Shown here piece by piece: positions 11,134 through 19,923 of a stretch of 64,000 bases of DNA (position 1 is its first letter; each line of letters begins with the position of its first letter). Under the pieces are notes generated by a model. That model did no database searches and was not told the origin of the DNA. It saw only the letters and a list, made by a program, of their open reading frames with translations. The translations under genes were made by a program, and so were the position numbers. Source of the stretch: Bacteroidales bacterium (lineage in GTDB: Bacteria > Bacteroidota > Bacteroidia > Bacteroidales > VadinHA17); contig JADKBK010000008.1 in NCBI GenBank assembly GCA_016715075.1, positions 1-64,000 of the forward strand, read 5' to 3'.

Positions 11134-12063
11134 TTATTTATCTTTCATCCATTCCAGTATATCCGTGCCTGCCAGTTTTACTGTTGATTTACCATGTGAA
11201 CCGTTCTCAACCAAAATGTATTTTTTATCTCTGTTTTTCCAGGTTTCATAAATAAGGTCGCAGCCTTTTTTATCTACAATATTATCCTTCAAACCATAAA
11301 TAAGCAAAAGAGGATAATCAGCCTCCCTGCAATATTCTGGGATTGATTTAATTAATTTCCTCGATTCATTCATATAATACATACTGAAATACTTTACCAA
11401 TAAAGTATCATTAACCCTCTGCACCGATTCTGCTTTGTCTTCTTTATTCTCAATTACTGATGGATCTCCGGCCATATTCACAATTGGCTTGTGTCTTGCA
11501 AAAATCATATAACAGGCATATTTGATGTATTGTCCTAAACCAGGTGTCATCCCTTTAGCTGACTTCAAAAGATAAGGAGGGTTGACAAGAATTGCTCCGT
11601 TAATGTTTACCAACTCGCTGGCTACTGCCAGTGTTACAGCTGTTGACATGCTGTGCCCAAAAAGAAATATGGGATGCAGCCCTGATCTGTAATCCCTGTC
11701 TGCCATTATGATTTCTTTATAATCGTCTATGAATAAGCCAAATCGTGAAATATCTCCCCGTATACCATCAGTATATCCTGTGCCACGGGGATGAACTATT
11801 ACAATCCTGTTTTCATTGTTTGATAATAGTGTAATAATATCATTTTCGCTGTTATGATTGATGCCGGTTATACCCGAGATAATAAATATTGTAGAGTTGT
11901 AATTTTCCCCTGGCTGATATTCATAAATAAATAATTGACTGCCATCTCTGGCTTTATAAAAATAACCTTCTGTTTTATTTTGGAGTTCAGGTTTTTCAGG
12001 ATTTTTCATAGAAGAACAGGAATAAAACATCATAAGTGTCAATAAAATCAAACTGATTTTCAT
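11134..12063 (-). CDS. Alpha/beta hydrolase lipoprotein (monoacylglycerol lipase / serine aminopeptidase S33-like)
   Basis: 309 residues. The N-terminus is a lipoprotein signal (hydrophobic stretch then FYSC, Cys16), so the enzyme is probably membrane-anchored. The nucleophile elbow is GHSMS with Ser138; Asp260 in GLKDNIVD and His290 in NGSHGKS complete a catalytic triad in the expected order for the alpha/beta hydrolase fold. HPRGTGYTDG (residues 91-100) resembles the strand-4 region of S33/lysophospholipase-type hydrolases. The substrate is unknown; a lipid ester or small peptide is plausible from the family. It is convergent with the tRNA and lies 58 bases downstream of a methyltransferase on the same strand, which may be its operon partner. 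Confidence 0.8.
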   Translation of the reverse strand: MKISLILLTLMMFYSCSSMKNPEKPELQNKTEGYFYKARDGSQLFIYEYQPGENYNSTIFIISGITGINHNSENDIITLLSNNENRIVIVHPRGTGYTDGIRGDISRFGLFIDDYKEIIMADRDYRSGLHPIFLFGHSMSTAVTLAVASELVNINGAILVNPPYLLKSAKGMTPGLGQYIKYACYMIFARHKPIVNMAGDPSVIENKEDKAESVQRVNDTLLVKYFSMYYMNESRKLIKSIPEYCREADYPLLLIYGLKDNIVDKKGCDLIYETWKNRDKKYILVENGSHGKSTVKLAGTDILEWMKDK

Positions 12064-12121
12064 TTTAGCTGTTTTTTAATATGAAAAGATAGGGTCTGTA
12101 AAAGGGAAATGAAATTAAAAA

Positions 12122-12766
12122 TCACTTTTTGCATACTATAAATTTGCACTTTAATGATTCCTGCCCTTCCATAAACTTTATTGGTTCGTCAATATTACCG
12201 GATTCGATCATGCCAAAATCTCTAAACTCATATTGTACAGAATCCGAATCGTAGAAATACACACTTAATCCATTCTCCATCCTGAACCTGTCGGTACTCA
12301 GTAATCTGCCTTTTCCATACATATTTGCTTCCCTGGAAATGACAGTAAATATCATTAAGGCACCCGGATTGAACTGACTAAAGCAGGATTTTAAAAAAGT
12401 CCGGCGTTCTCTTTTATTTAATAAATGGAGCAGTGCATAACAAAAAACTCCATCATACACAACGTCATCATATGGCATTGATGTTACAGAACCATTAAAG
12501 ATCTTACAACGCAAACCGCTGGTTTCAGCCAATTCTATGGCAGATCCGGCAATCTCAATTCCCGTTACCTTAAATCCATTATCAAGAAATAATTTAGCAT
12601 TACGTCCATATCCAATGCCGGGTATCAGGATATTGCTAATCCTGTTCAATTTGAAAATGCTCAATGCTCTCAGTGCGGAATCAGACGGTTCAAATTTCCA
12701 CATTGCACCTTCGTCTCTGAATCGCGATTCCCAGTATTTTTCCATTCCCGTCATAATATGGTCCAA
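12122..12766 (-). CDS. Class I SAM-dependent methyltransferase
   Basis: 214 residues. The SAM-binding motif I is ILIPGIGYGRNAKLF (around residues 46-60), followed by an acidic strand end in VTGIEIAG and the motif IV region DDVVYDGVFCYALLHLL. This resembles the TehB/thiopurine-type class I methyltransferases that act on small molecules, but the substrate cannot be told from sequence. Three Met codons (residues 1, 5 and 8) could be the start; MEKYWESRF at residue 8 resembles the usual N-terminus of such proteins. The cytosolic product precedes the lipoprotein hydrolase gene on the same strand; a functional link is not evident. Confidence 0.8.
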   Translation of the reverse strand: MDHIMTGMEKYWESRFRDEGAMWKFEPSDSALRALSIFKLNRISNILIPGIGYGRNAKLFLDNGFKVTGIEIAGSAIELAETSGLRCKIFNGSVTSMPYDDVVYDGVFCYALLHLLNKRERRTFLKSCFSQFNPGALMIFTVISREANMYGKGRLLSTDRFRMENGLSVYFYDSDSVQYEFRDFGMIESGNIDEPIKFMEGQESLKCKFIVCKK

Positions 12767-12833
12767 TTACTTTAAATGCATTGCAAATAAAAATAATTCA
12801 GGAAATCAAATTAAGGTGTGACTTTTCAATTAG

Positions 12834-13334
12834 TTAAAAAGATTTACCTACACCAATTCCGATTCCTGATAATCCAATAAATGCCCGGAATAAAAGTCCT
12901 TTACCATCTTGTCGCTGATACCTGTAACCGAGGTTCAATATCGGAAATAAAGGGGACAGGTCGTCATTTGATTCTGCATTATAAAAAGTATATCTCAGAC
13001 CTGCGTCGATTTCAAAAAAATTATTGCCCGATCCCAAAAGGGTATTCAGGCGTAGTGGTATTGATAAGCCTGAATATGATTTGGGTACCGGCACAAGATA
13101 CCATACTCCAATACCCGTATTTAAGAATAATTTTATCTGATCCCCCTGTACAACTGCTCTTTCATAATTTAAAGTGGCATCTCCAATATATATTGCGGAT
13201 GCGGCCTCTATGTATACAGAGTTTTTTTGAATTTTGGGATATGTTTCCTGAGAGAATATGTCACTGCAGATCATTATAAAAAACAGAACTCCTGTTAGTG
13301 ACCTTATTGAGGTCCTTTTTGATTTAAACTTCAT
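12834..13334 (-). CDS. Small secreted outer-membrane beta-barrel-like protein, unknown function
   Basis: 166 residues. A signal peptide with a basic start (KFKSKR) and a hydrophobic core ends around IFSQE. The mature part shows alternating strands with glycines (YIEAASAIYIGDATLNY, FLNTGIGVWYLV, FEIDAGLRYTFYN, LNLGYRYQ) and ends in a terminal Phe, the usual signature of a Bam-inserted outer-membrane barrel. At this length it would make about eight strands. No specific family was recognised. It stands alone between RsgA and the methyltransferase, with spacers of 169 and 67 bases. Confidence 0.65.
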   Translation of the reverse strand: MKFKSKRTSIRSLTGVLFFIMICSDIFSQETYPKIQKNSVYIEAASAIYIGDATLNYERAVVQGDQIKLFLNTGIGVWYLVPVPKSYSGLSIPLRLNTLLGSGNNFFEIDAGLRYTFYNAESNDDLSPLFPILNLGYRYQRQDGKGLLFRAFIGLSGIGIGVGKSF

Positions 13335-13503
13335 ATACCTGGTTTAGTTTTAGCGCGATGCTTTATTATGATATACAAAGAAGAGTTGTTAAGTTGTTGT
13401 CTGCCAGGGAGCATAGATCATTTATTGTACAGGAAATATAATTCGCTAAAATAACTCCGGGGCACTCTTCAAAAACCTCCAACAATTTTAAAGGATAAGC
13501 TTC

Positions 13504-14574
13504 TCATTGCCCTTTTTGTTTTATATCGCGTTTCTGATAGTCTTTCATAATTTTGCCAAATATTCGCTCCTTTTTTCTTCTTTCTGCAACAGTAGATTCA
13601 AAATGGGTTTTCTCTCTTTCCATTTTCAGATAATTCTCGTATGAAGCTTCATCTAACTCTCCTTTTCCAACAGCTTCAAGCACCGAACAACCCTTTTCAT
13701 TAGTGTGAGTGCAATCCTTAAACCTGCAGTTCTGAGAGAGGCTCATAATCTTATCGAAAGTAATTTCCAATCCTTTGTCTGAATCGGCTATGCCCACTTC
13801 TCTCATTCCGGGATTGTCAACCAATAATCCGCCACTTTCAAGAATAATTAATTCCCGGTGGCTTGTAACATGTCTCCCCTTATTTGTGCTTTGACTTATT
13901 GTATCTGTTCGCATTATTGTTTTACAGGACAGATTATTTAAAAGTGTAGATTTTCCAACACCCGATGAACCGAGCATACAATATGTTTTACCTTTTTCGA
14001 TAATCGCATTTATAGCGTCGTATCCTGCCTGTGTCTCGTTGCTAATGGCTATCACCGGAACATTTTTAATCCGAGCTTTTATATTTTCCACTATCGCAGA
14101 AGTCTGAGGCTGACTTATTAAATCTGTCTTGGACAGGATTATTAAAGGGCTAACGCCGGATGAATTACAGATAGTCAGATATCTTTCAAGCCTGTTAATA
14201 TTAAAATCCCTGTCAACAGCTTGTACAATAAAAGCGTAATCAATGTTTGTTGCTATTATCTGAATCTCACCATATTGTCCGACAGCCTGCCGCTTAATAA
14301 TTGAGAATCTTGGAAATATTCTATGAATTATAGCAAAATCAGATTCATAAGTTGTCAGGCAGACCCAGTCTCCCACTGCTGGAAAATCAGCACGGCTTTT
14401 TGCAGTAAAACGCAAATTACCAGTTATCTCTGCTTCAAATTCACCTTTAGTTGTCTTAACAATATACCTCTCCTTATGTTCTGCAATGACTCTGCCTGTC
14501 TCAAAGTCAATCAGGTCATTGTCTTTCCTGAATTTCTCAAAATTGAAATTATATCCCAGGTCTTCTAATCTCAT
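13504..14574 (-). CDS. rsgA: Ribosome small-subunit-dependent GTPase A (RsgA/YjeQ)
   Basis: 356 residues, normal for RsgA. This cytosolic GTPase checks late 30S ribosome assembly. An N-terminal OB-fold (about residues 25-100) precedes a circularly permuted GTPase: G4 SKTD at 148-151 comes before G1 GSSGVGKS at 202-209, then the G2 region GRHVT and G3 DNPG at 253-256. The C-terminal zinc knuckle is Cys283, Cys288, His290, Cys296. All key residues are present. The C-terminus is Lys/Arg-rich (ERRKKERIFGK), as expected for RNA contact. The gene is monocistronic or follows the VOC gene at a distance of about 330 bases. Confidence 0.93.
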   Translation of the reverse strand: MRLEDLGYNFNFEKFRKDNDLIDFETGRVIAEHKERYIVKTTKGEFEAEITGNLRFTAKSRADFPAVGDWVCLTTYESDFAIIHRIFPRFSIIKRQAVGQYGEIQIIATNIDYAFIVQAVDRDFNINRLERYLTICNSSGVSPLIILSKTDLISQPQTSAIVENIKARIKNVPVIAISNETQAGYDAINAIIEKGKTYCMLGSSGVGKSTLLNNLSCKTIMRTDTISQSTNKGRHVTSHRELIILESGGLLVDNPGMREVGIADSDKGLEITFDKIMSLSQNCRFKDCTHTNEKGCSVLEAVGKGELDEASYENYLKMEREKTHFESTVAERRKKERIFGKIMKDYQKRDIKQKGQ

Positions 14575-14671
14575 TTTGTTTTCTTATCTTAAGTTCTTAG
14601 GAATTTTTTATAAAAGTTCCGGAAATTACCTGTAAAGAAGACCTGACTCCTTTCGATTCTTTCAGCCTGCT

Positions 14672-14884
14672 TCAATCAGTCTTCTCTTTCAATTGATCCA
14701 AAATTTCTAAAATAGCCTCCTCATCTTCGAAATTGCCCACCTTTGCATCCTTTTTGAAAATCTCAAATGACGGCGCCAGCAGGATCTTCCCGGTGTCGGG
14801 ATATTTACATATATCTGATCCGATAAATGTTCTAACATCAAGACAGATACAGGGATCAGTTCCGTGATTAAAAAAACTGATTAA
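14672..14884 (-). pseudogene. Orphan coding remnant without a start codon
   Basis: An open frame of about 70 codons ends at TGA 14672 and is bounded upstream by a stop at 14885. It has no ATG, but the product looks like real protein: acidic and lysine-rich at the end (NFEDEEAILEILDQLKEKTD) with motifs FIGSDICKYPD and KILLAPSFEIF. Codon choice looks like that of its neighbours. It sits between the VOC gene and rsgA. The likeliest reading is the 3' end of a gene whose front has been deleted. The E/K-x-L-L-x-P pattern is faintly like the C-terminal motif of ADP-ribosyltransferases, but that is speculative. Confidence 0.35.
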
Positions 14885-14901
14885 TTATTTATCAATAAAT
14901 A

Positions 14902-15294
14902 CTAATGATATGATTTATCCTTATGCTGAAACTCGATCAGTTCGATCGGAACACCATTGTGTTCAATCATTGCGACACGGATCCCTTCAGCAGGAGGATT
15001 GGGAGGTGTCAGAATTTTGAGATTATGTCTTGACAGCTCCTTATCCAGATCATCAACTTCAAAGGCTATATGCGGAACTCTTTTTATCAAATCATCAATT
15101 TGGCTGTCAGGATCAAACCTCATCCATTCAATGCCGAACGGACTTGTTTCAAAACCGGATACATAAAATTTAAATTGAGGCAAATATTTTTCACCCTGTA
15201 TCTTGTCCTCTGTGGGTATACCTAAATGATGATAACGCCAACCCCAAACCGCTGTTGCTATAGGAGGCTCATCCTCTTTTCTTTGAATATCCAT
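14902..15294 (-). CDS. VOC family protein (glyoxalase/dioxygenase fold)
   Basis: 130 residues, one VOC module. The pattern is YHHLGIP near the N-terminus, HIAFEVDDLDKEL in the middle and a C-terminal VPIELIEF, which supply the His and Glu positions typical of metal-binding vicinal-oxygen-chelate proteins. The expected activity (isomerase, lyase or dioxygenase on a small molecule) cannot be assigned. It starts 13 bases after the IMP dehydrogenase stop on the same strand, so the two are probably co-transcribed. The region PPNPPAEGIRVAMIEHNGVPIEL resembles VOC proteins often described as lactoylglutathione lyase-like. Confidence 0.75.
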   Translation of the reverse strand: MDIQRKEDEPPIATAVWGWRYHHLGIPTEDKIQGEKYLPQFKFYVSGFETSPFGIEWMRFDPDSQIDDLIKRVPHIAFEVDDLDKELSRHNLKILTPPNPPAEGIRVAMIEHNGVPIELIEFQHKDKSYH

Positions 15295-15307
15295 TCGGGT
15301 GTTATTA

Positions 15308-16804
15308 CTAATTCTTGGTTTCTTTAAGAATTACATCATGGGCACCGCCTTCAATAATACTTGTTGATGATACCAAAGTTATTCTGGCTTTTAATTTTAA
15401 ATCTGCTATTGATGTTACTCCGCAACTGCACATTGTTGAAATAATTTTTCCTAATGTAATTTCCAGATTATCCTTCAGCTTGCCAGCATATGGGACATAA
15501 CTATCCACCCCTTCTTCAAATTTGAGACTATTACTGCCTCCCATATCATATCTCTCCCAGTTACGGGCACGATTAGAACCTTCTCCCCAATATTCTTTCA
15601 CATAATTACCTCCAACCATTAGTTTTTTTGTCGGGCTTTCATCAAAACGGGCAAAGTATCTGCCCATCATAATAAAATCTGCTCCCATTGCCAGGGCGAG
15701 AACCATATGATAGTCCTGAACAATTCCACCATCCGAACAAAGAGGTATGTAAATACCAGTTTTATTAAAATATTCATCACGAGCCTGGGCTACCTCAATA
15801 ATAGCTGTAGCCTGGCCTCTGCCTATCCCTTTTTGCTCTCTGGTAATACAAATGGAACCTCCGCCAATACCAACCTTTACAAAGTCAGCTCCGGCTTCGG
15901 CCAGATATAAAAATCCTTCTTTGTCAACAATATTACCCGCACCAATTTTAATTTTATCTCCATAGTTCTTTCTGACAAATTCAATAGTTAATTTTTGCCA
16001 TTCCGAAAATCCGTCGGATGAATCAATACAAAGAATATCAACCCCTGCATCAACCAGTAAAGGGATACGTTCCATGTAATCTCTTGTATTAATGCCTGCA
16101 CCAACTATTAATCTCTTATGTGAATCCAGTAATTCCTTTGGGTTTTCATTATGATTATCATAGTCTTTTCTGAATACGAAGTATTTCAATCGTTGTTCTT
16201 CATCTATAATTGGAAGTGAGTTTAACTTATTATCCCAGATAATATCGTTAGCCTCATTCAGGGTTATTCCAAATTTGCCGGTAATCAAACTAGAAAAAGG
16301 TGTCATAAAATCCTTTACCTTTTTGTCCAGGCTATCCTTGTTAGGGCGATAATCTCTTCCTGTAACAATTCCCAGTAATTTTCCGGAGGAAGTTCCATCA
16401 TCCGTAACACCAATTGTAGAAAAGCCAGTTTTTTGCTTAAGTTCAATAACATCCTTAAGAGTGTGTTCAGAAGTTAAATTAGCATTACTTACTACAAATC
16501 CGGCTTTAAATTTCTTTACTTTGCTTACCATCTCAGCCTGCTGCCCAATCGACTGTGAACCATAAATAAATGATATACCGCCATTTCTGGCCAGTGCAAT
16601 AGCCATGTTGTTATCAGAAACAGATTGCATAATTGCCGAGGCAAATGGAACATTAAGTTCTATTTCAGGTACATCACCTTTACGATACTTAATCAATGGT
16701 GTTTTTAAACTGACCTTGTCAGGGGAACAGTTTTGGGTAGTTAAGCCTGGTATAAGGAGGTATTCGTTAAATGTCCGTGAGATGTCGTTAATTATATAAG
16801 CCAT
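15308..16804 (-). CDS. guaB: IMP dehydrogenase (inosine-5'-monophosphate dehydrogenase)
   Basis: 498 residues. The enzyme oxidises IMP to XMP with NAD, the first committed step of GMP synthesis, in the cytosol. A TIM barrel is interrupted by a CBS pair (about residues 110-215, with LLGIVTGRDYR and LNSLPIIDEEQ). The catalytic loop is GIGGGSICITRE with Cys319; the mobile flap has the Arg418-Tyr419 pair (NWERYDMGG). The loop differs from the usual bacterial GPGSICTTR form and is followed by EQKGIGRGQATA. It may therefore be a divergent second IMPDH rather than the main GuaB. It leads a two-gene unit with the VOC gene and has a promoter box 24 bases upstream. Confidence 0.88.
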   Translation of the reverse strand: MAYIINDISRTFNEYLLIPGLTTQNCSPDKVSLKTPLIKYRKGDVPEIELNVPFASAIMQSVSDNNMAIALARNGGISFIYGSQSIGQQAEMVSKVKKFKAGFVVSNANLTSEHTLKDVIELKQKTGFSTIGVTDDGTSSGKLLGIVTGRDYRPNKDSLDKKVKDFMTPFSSLITGKFGITLNEANDIIWDNKLNSLPIIDEEQRLKYFVFRKDYDNHNENPKELLDSHKRLIVGAGINTRDYMERIPLLVDAGVDILCIDSSDGFSEWQKLTIEFVRKNYGDKIKIGAGNIVDKEGFLYLAEAGADFVKVGIGGGSICITREQKGIGRGQATAIIEVAQARDEYFNKTGIYIPLCSDGGIVQDYHMVLALAMGADFIMMGRYFARFDESPTKKLMVGGNYVKEYWGEGSNRARNWERYDMGGSNSLKFEEGVDSYVPYAGKLKDNLEITLGKIISTMCSCGVTSIADLKLKARITLVSSTSIIEGGAHDVILKETKN

Positions 16805-16827
16805 TGTAGTTTTTTAATAAAATTCCA

Positions 16828-16835
16828 CAAATTTA
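16828..16835 (-). promoter_or_regulatory. -7 promoter box for the IMP dehydrogenase gene
   Basis: On the minus strand the sequence TAAATTTG matches TAnnTTTG exactly, 23 bases upstream of ATG 16804. A clear TTG at -33 was not found, so this rests on the -7 box alone. Confidence 0.5.
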
Positions 16836-16975
16836 TAAATAATCCCTGAGTATTTATTTTGTGCTGACCAGACTATAGTAATGATTTTTATAACCTTGTT
16901 ACCAACAGGATGTTACTTTTACAATCCCGGAATTCTGACTGATCAGCAAAAGAGTAATGAGAATCAACTAAAAAA

Positions 16976-17545
16976 TCACACCCTTAGTGAGCCCCGGAAA
17001 GCCCTGGAGCCGTAGTAAGACGGAGCGCTGTTATGATACACGAAAACCTTGCCGTAACGCCGATCAGCAAAGAGGGCGCCGCCAAGCTTTCTGATATCAT
17101 CAGGTGTCTTTACCCAGCTGGACGTTTTCATATCGAAATTGCCAAGTTTCTGCAACTCTCTGTATTCTTCTTCAGTCAAAAGCTCGATGTTCATGGCAGC
17201 TGCCATATCAATTGCAGTGTTTTCAGGTTTAAACGACTTTCGTGACTCCAGTCCCTTCCGGTCGTAACAAACGTTTCTGCGGCCCAATGGACTCTCAACT
17301 GAACAATCATAAAAAATATATTCGTCTCTCTTTTCATCATGACCAATAACATCCGGTTCACCACCTGTTCTTTCCATCTCGTTCAGTGACCAGAGTTTTT
17401 CATCATTAGCTTCAAGTTTTTCAAGCACTTTAGCCCAATCAAGCTTTTTATGACGGATCATGTTAATCTCAAACCGGGCTTTCAGTGTCCGGAGCAATTC
17501 TTCACTTTGTCCTGATAGTAACTCCTTTTTATTACTGCTGTTCAT
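16976..17545 (-). CDS. DUF4256 family protein
   Basis: 189 residues with the whole-length signature of DUF4256: ELLRTLKARFE near the start, LWSLNEMERTGGEPDV and YIFYDCSVESP in the middle, AIDMAAAMNIELLTEEEY, then SSWVKTPDDIRKLGGALF and RGSLRV at the C-terminus. The family has no proven function that I know of. It is cytosolic (no signal or membrane segment). The gene is flanked by spacers of 171 and 340 bases and appears to be a single transcription unit. The strong conservation and patchy spread of this family are consistent with horizontal transfer, but nothing in the local sequence shows it. Confidence 0.88.
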   Translation of the reverse strand: MNSSNKKELLSGQSEELLRTLKARFEINMIRHKKLDWAKVLEKLEANDEKLWSLNEMERTGGEPDVIGHDEKRDEYIFYDCSVESPLGRRNVCYDRKGLESRKSFKPENTAIDMAAAMNIELLTEEEYRELQKLGNFDMKTSSWVKTPDDIRKLGGALFADRRYGKVFVYHNSAPSYYGSRAFRGSLRV

Positions 17546-17885
17546 ACTTTTAATTTTTCCTAGGTGAATAGTATTGATTCTGTCCTTGTTGCCCTGAAGA
17601 ATCCAGGTTTGCTGTTCATGCTCGCGCCACGTCAGTCACAAAAGCATAATAAATAAAGTCACTGATCAGGACAGTATAATACACTGATGGCTAACTCTTA
17701 ACAATCACTATCGAATACAAGTTAAATATTATTTGAGAAATAAATCGATAAGAGCAGCAAATAAATTACAACAAAATCTGGAGTCGGCATTTGCATGAAG
17801 ATCTTCCAAATGGTCCAATCAAAGCAGGTTTGGTAATTTTTCCAGCAAGGTAGATTTGCAACCTCTTACTAATGCCAAAGTACTC
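17546..17885. other. Intergenic spacer without a recognised feature
   Basis: 340 bases between DUF4256 and the metallopeptidase gene. I saw no reading frame with protein-like composition, no clear promoter box and no strong hairpin. Confidence 0.4.
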
Positions 17886-18734
17886 CTAAAGCTTTGCGCT
17901 AAAGGTATCTCCGCTCTCCAGGTTGCCTGTTTCCCACCCTTTTCGAAACCATTCTTTACGTTGTGCCGATGTTCCGTGAGTAAATGCATCAGGCACTACC
18001 CTCCCCTGGTATTTCATCTGCAGATTGTCGTCGCCAACTGAAGCAGCCGCATTTATAGCTTCATCCAGATCGCCTGCCTCAAGTGTATTAAGCATCTCCT
18101 GTGCATAGTGTGCCCACATTCCTGAAAGGAAATCGGCCTGCAGTTCAAGTCTTACAGTCAATTGGTTAGCTCTGGTCTGATTTAAATTTGAACGTTGTGC
18201 ATCGACCTTTTCAAGAATTCCAAGCTGATTCTGGACATGATGACCTATCTCATGTGCGATAACATAAGCAATGGCAAAATCACCATAGGCACCGAATTTG
18301 GTCTTGAGCTGATCACAAAAACTAAGGTCTATATATACCTTTTCATCACCCGGACAATAAAATGGTCCGCTTGCTGCACTGGCAAATCCGCAGGCAGACT
18401 GCACCTGATCCCTGAAGAGCACAAGTTTTGGCTGCCGGTATGATGAGCCTGATTGTTCAAATAACTTACCCCACACTGTTTCAGTGTCTTTAAGAACAAC
18501 TGAGACAAACTGGGCCATTGCATCTTCCTCAGGAGTTGTGACTAACTGACCTGTTTCCGTTGAGGTATCTCCCGATTGCATTGTATCAAGAAGCTGAGCT
18601 GGATCACCCCCCAGGAGAAGGACAATTATAACGATAACGATAGTCCCGATTCCTCCACCTATTGCCATTCGTCCAGTACTCCTTCCACGTCTGTCCTCAA
18701 TGTTTCCACTGCCTTGTCTGCCTTCCCATTTCAT
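17886..18734 (-). CDS. ypfJ: YpfJ/KPN_02809-type neutral zinc metallopeptidase
   Basis: 282 residues. One membrane segment (about residues 24-42) follows a charged N-terminus (EGRQGSGNIEDRRGRS, typical of the family), so the catalytic part probably faces the periplasm. The zinc-binding motif HEIGHH is at residues 161-166, and a third ligand is expected from LQADFLSG downstream. CGFASAASGPFYCPGDEKVY is a family hallmark. The physiological substrate is unknown. The gene has no close partner: 340 bases separate it from DUF4256 and a strong terminator separates it from the upstream peroxiredoxin gene. Confidence 0.9.
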   Translation of the reverse strand: MKWEGRQGSGNIEDRRGRSTGRMAIGGGIGTIVIVIIVLLLGGDPAQLLDTMQSGDTSTETGQLVTTPEEDAMAQFVSVVLKDTETVWGKLFEQSGSSYRQPKLVLFRDQVQSACGFASAASGPFYCPGDEKVYIDLSFCDQLKTKFGAYGDFAIAYVIAHEIGHHVQNQLGILEKVDAQRSNLNQTRANQLTVRLELQADFLSGMWAHYAQEMLNTLEAGDLDEAINAAASVGDDNLQMKYQGRVVPDAFTHGTSAQRKEWFRKGWETGNLESGDTFSAKL

Positions 18735-18871
18735 AAAAAATAGAATTAATAGTTAATAAATTATGTTTTAAACCCAGTGGATTTTAAGCATAATGAAACC
18801 CTGATATTATATCGCTCAGAAAGATATCAAAAAGCTTTCACTGTTGCCAGTTTATACATGAATATTTGTAT

Positions 18872-18911
18872 AAAAAAACCATCCACCCTCAAATGTTTTA
18901 AGGATGGATGG
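18872..18911 (-). terminator. Rho-independent terminator of the peroxiredoxin gene
   Basis: On the minus strand, CCATCCATCCTT pairs with GAGGGTGGATGG (12 bp, two G-T pairs) around a nine-base loop and is followed by seven T. It lies about 90 bases after the peroxiredoxin stop codon. Confidence 0.8.
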
Positions 18912-19002
18912 AACATACTCTTACTACTAATAACCGGCTTTAATGACTTCAGGCCAGGCACTGAGCGCTCCAGCCTAAGTCTCCTGAATTAAAACCAGAT
19001 CT

Positions 19003-19779
19003 TTACTGGCTGGATTTTTTGAACCACATGTACCAAACAGGACTGTAGTAGCCTTCAGGAACATCATTTGAAGATTTGCTTGCCTGAGCTTTTGGTGGGA
19101 TTGATACCAGCAGGTCTTTTCCCGGATTCCAGTTTACAGGTGCAAAGACATGGCTTGTTGCAGTAGATTGCTCTGCAGAAGTCTCAAGAGCCGCAACCGT
19201 CCTTAAAATCTCATCGGTATTTCTTCCTACATTAGCAGGATAAAAATAGATGACCTGAATAATATTATTTGGATCAATAATGAAAACACCCCTGACACTC
19301 TTTGTAGTATTTGATTCAGGATGAATCATCCCGTACAACTTTGCAACTTTAAGATCATCATCACCAATAAGCGGGAATTTGATCTTTACTGCACCCTGGC
19401 TGTTTAAGTCAAGGCTTTCCATGGATTTTTTCCACTGAAGATGAGTCTCAACGGGGTCAGTTGAAAGAATTGCGATCTTCACACCAAGTTTGTCAAGCTC
19501 TCCCTGTAAACGAGCCAGTTCAATTATCTCTGTTGAACATACAGGAGTAAAATCCTGGGGATGGCTGAATAAAATCTTCCATTTTCTTCCAAAATCGGAA
19601 GGGAAATTTAATGTTCCGTTTGTTGTTTCCGCTGTAAAAGAAGGAGCTGTTTCTCCAATCAGGGGTACCCTGAAGTTCCTATCCTCCTTAGCATCTGATT
19701 TTGAAGACTTTGATGCAGTCTGTGCAAAAATCTGCGTCAATGATAACGCAAATGCCATAATAAATAATACTTTTTTCAT
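19003..19779 (-). CDS. Exported 1-Cys (Prx6-type) peroxiredoxin
   Basis: 258 residues. A signal peptide (KKVLFIMAFALSLTQIFAQ) sends the protein to the periplasm, unusual for Prx6-type enzymes, which are mostly cytosolic. The peroxidatic motif is HPQDFTPVCSTE with Cys81. Downstream, LSTDPVETHLQWKKS, FPLIGDDDLKVAKLYGM and RGVFIIDPNNIIQ follow the Prx6 layout, and the C-terminal region FAPVNWNPGKDLLVSIPP is also typical. It should reduce hydrogen or organic peroxides, using an unknown periplasmic reductant. A long spacer after the signal (TASKSSKSDAKEDR) precedes the domain. The terminator at 18872-18911 marks it as the end of a unit. Confidence 0.9.
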   Translation of the reverse strand: MKKVLFIMAFALSLTQIFAQTASKSSKSDAKEDRNFRVPLIGETAPSFTAETTNGTLNFPSDFGRKWKILFSHPQDFTPVCSTEIIELARLQGELDKLGVKIAILSTDPVETHLQWKKSMESLDLNSQGAVKIKFPLIGDDDLKVAKLYGMIHPESNTTKSVRGVFIIDPNNIIQVIYFYPANVGRNTDEILRTVAALETSAEQSTATSHVFAPVNWNPGKDLLVSIPPKAQASKSSNDVPEGYYSPVWYMWFKKSSQ

Positions 19780-19923
19780 TTGCCCGTTAATTTTAATTTT
19801 AATATTAATTTAGACTAATTAAACAGAAAAAAGAAAATAATGTTCAGGAAAAAATAAGGAAACTGCGGAAATAAATAGAAATAATCACTTACCAGGATTT
19901 GACTACCCGGGATATATAGGATA

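Noticed and set aside
10972..11187. 71-codon plus-strand open frame across the tRNA
   Set aside because: It covers the tRNA-Val gene and its terminator, so it cannot be a separate protein gene.
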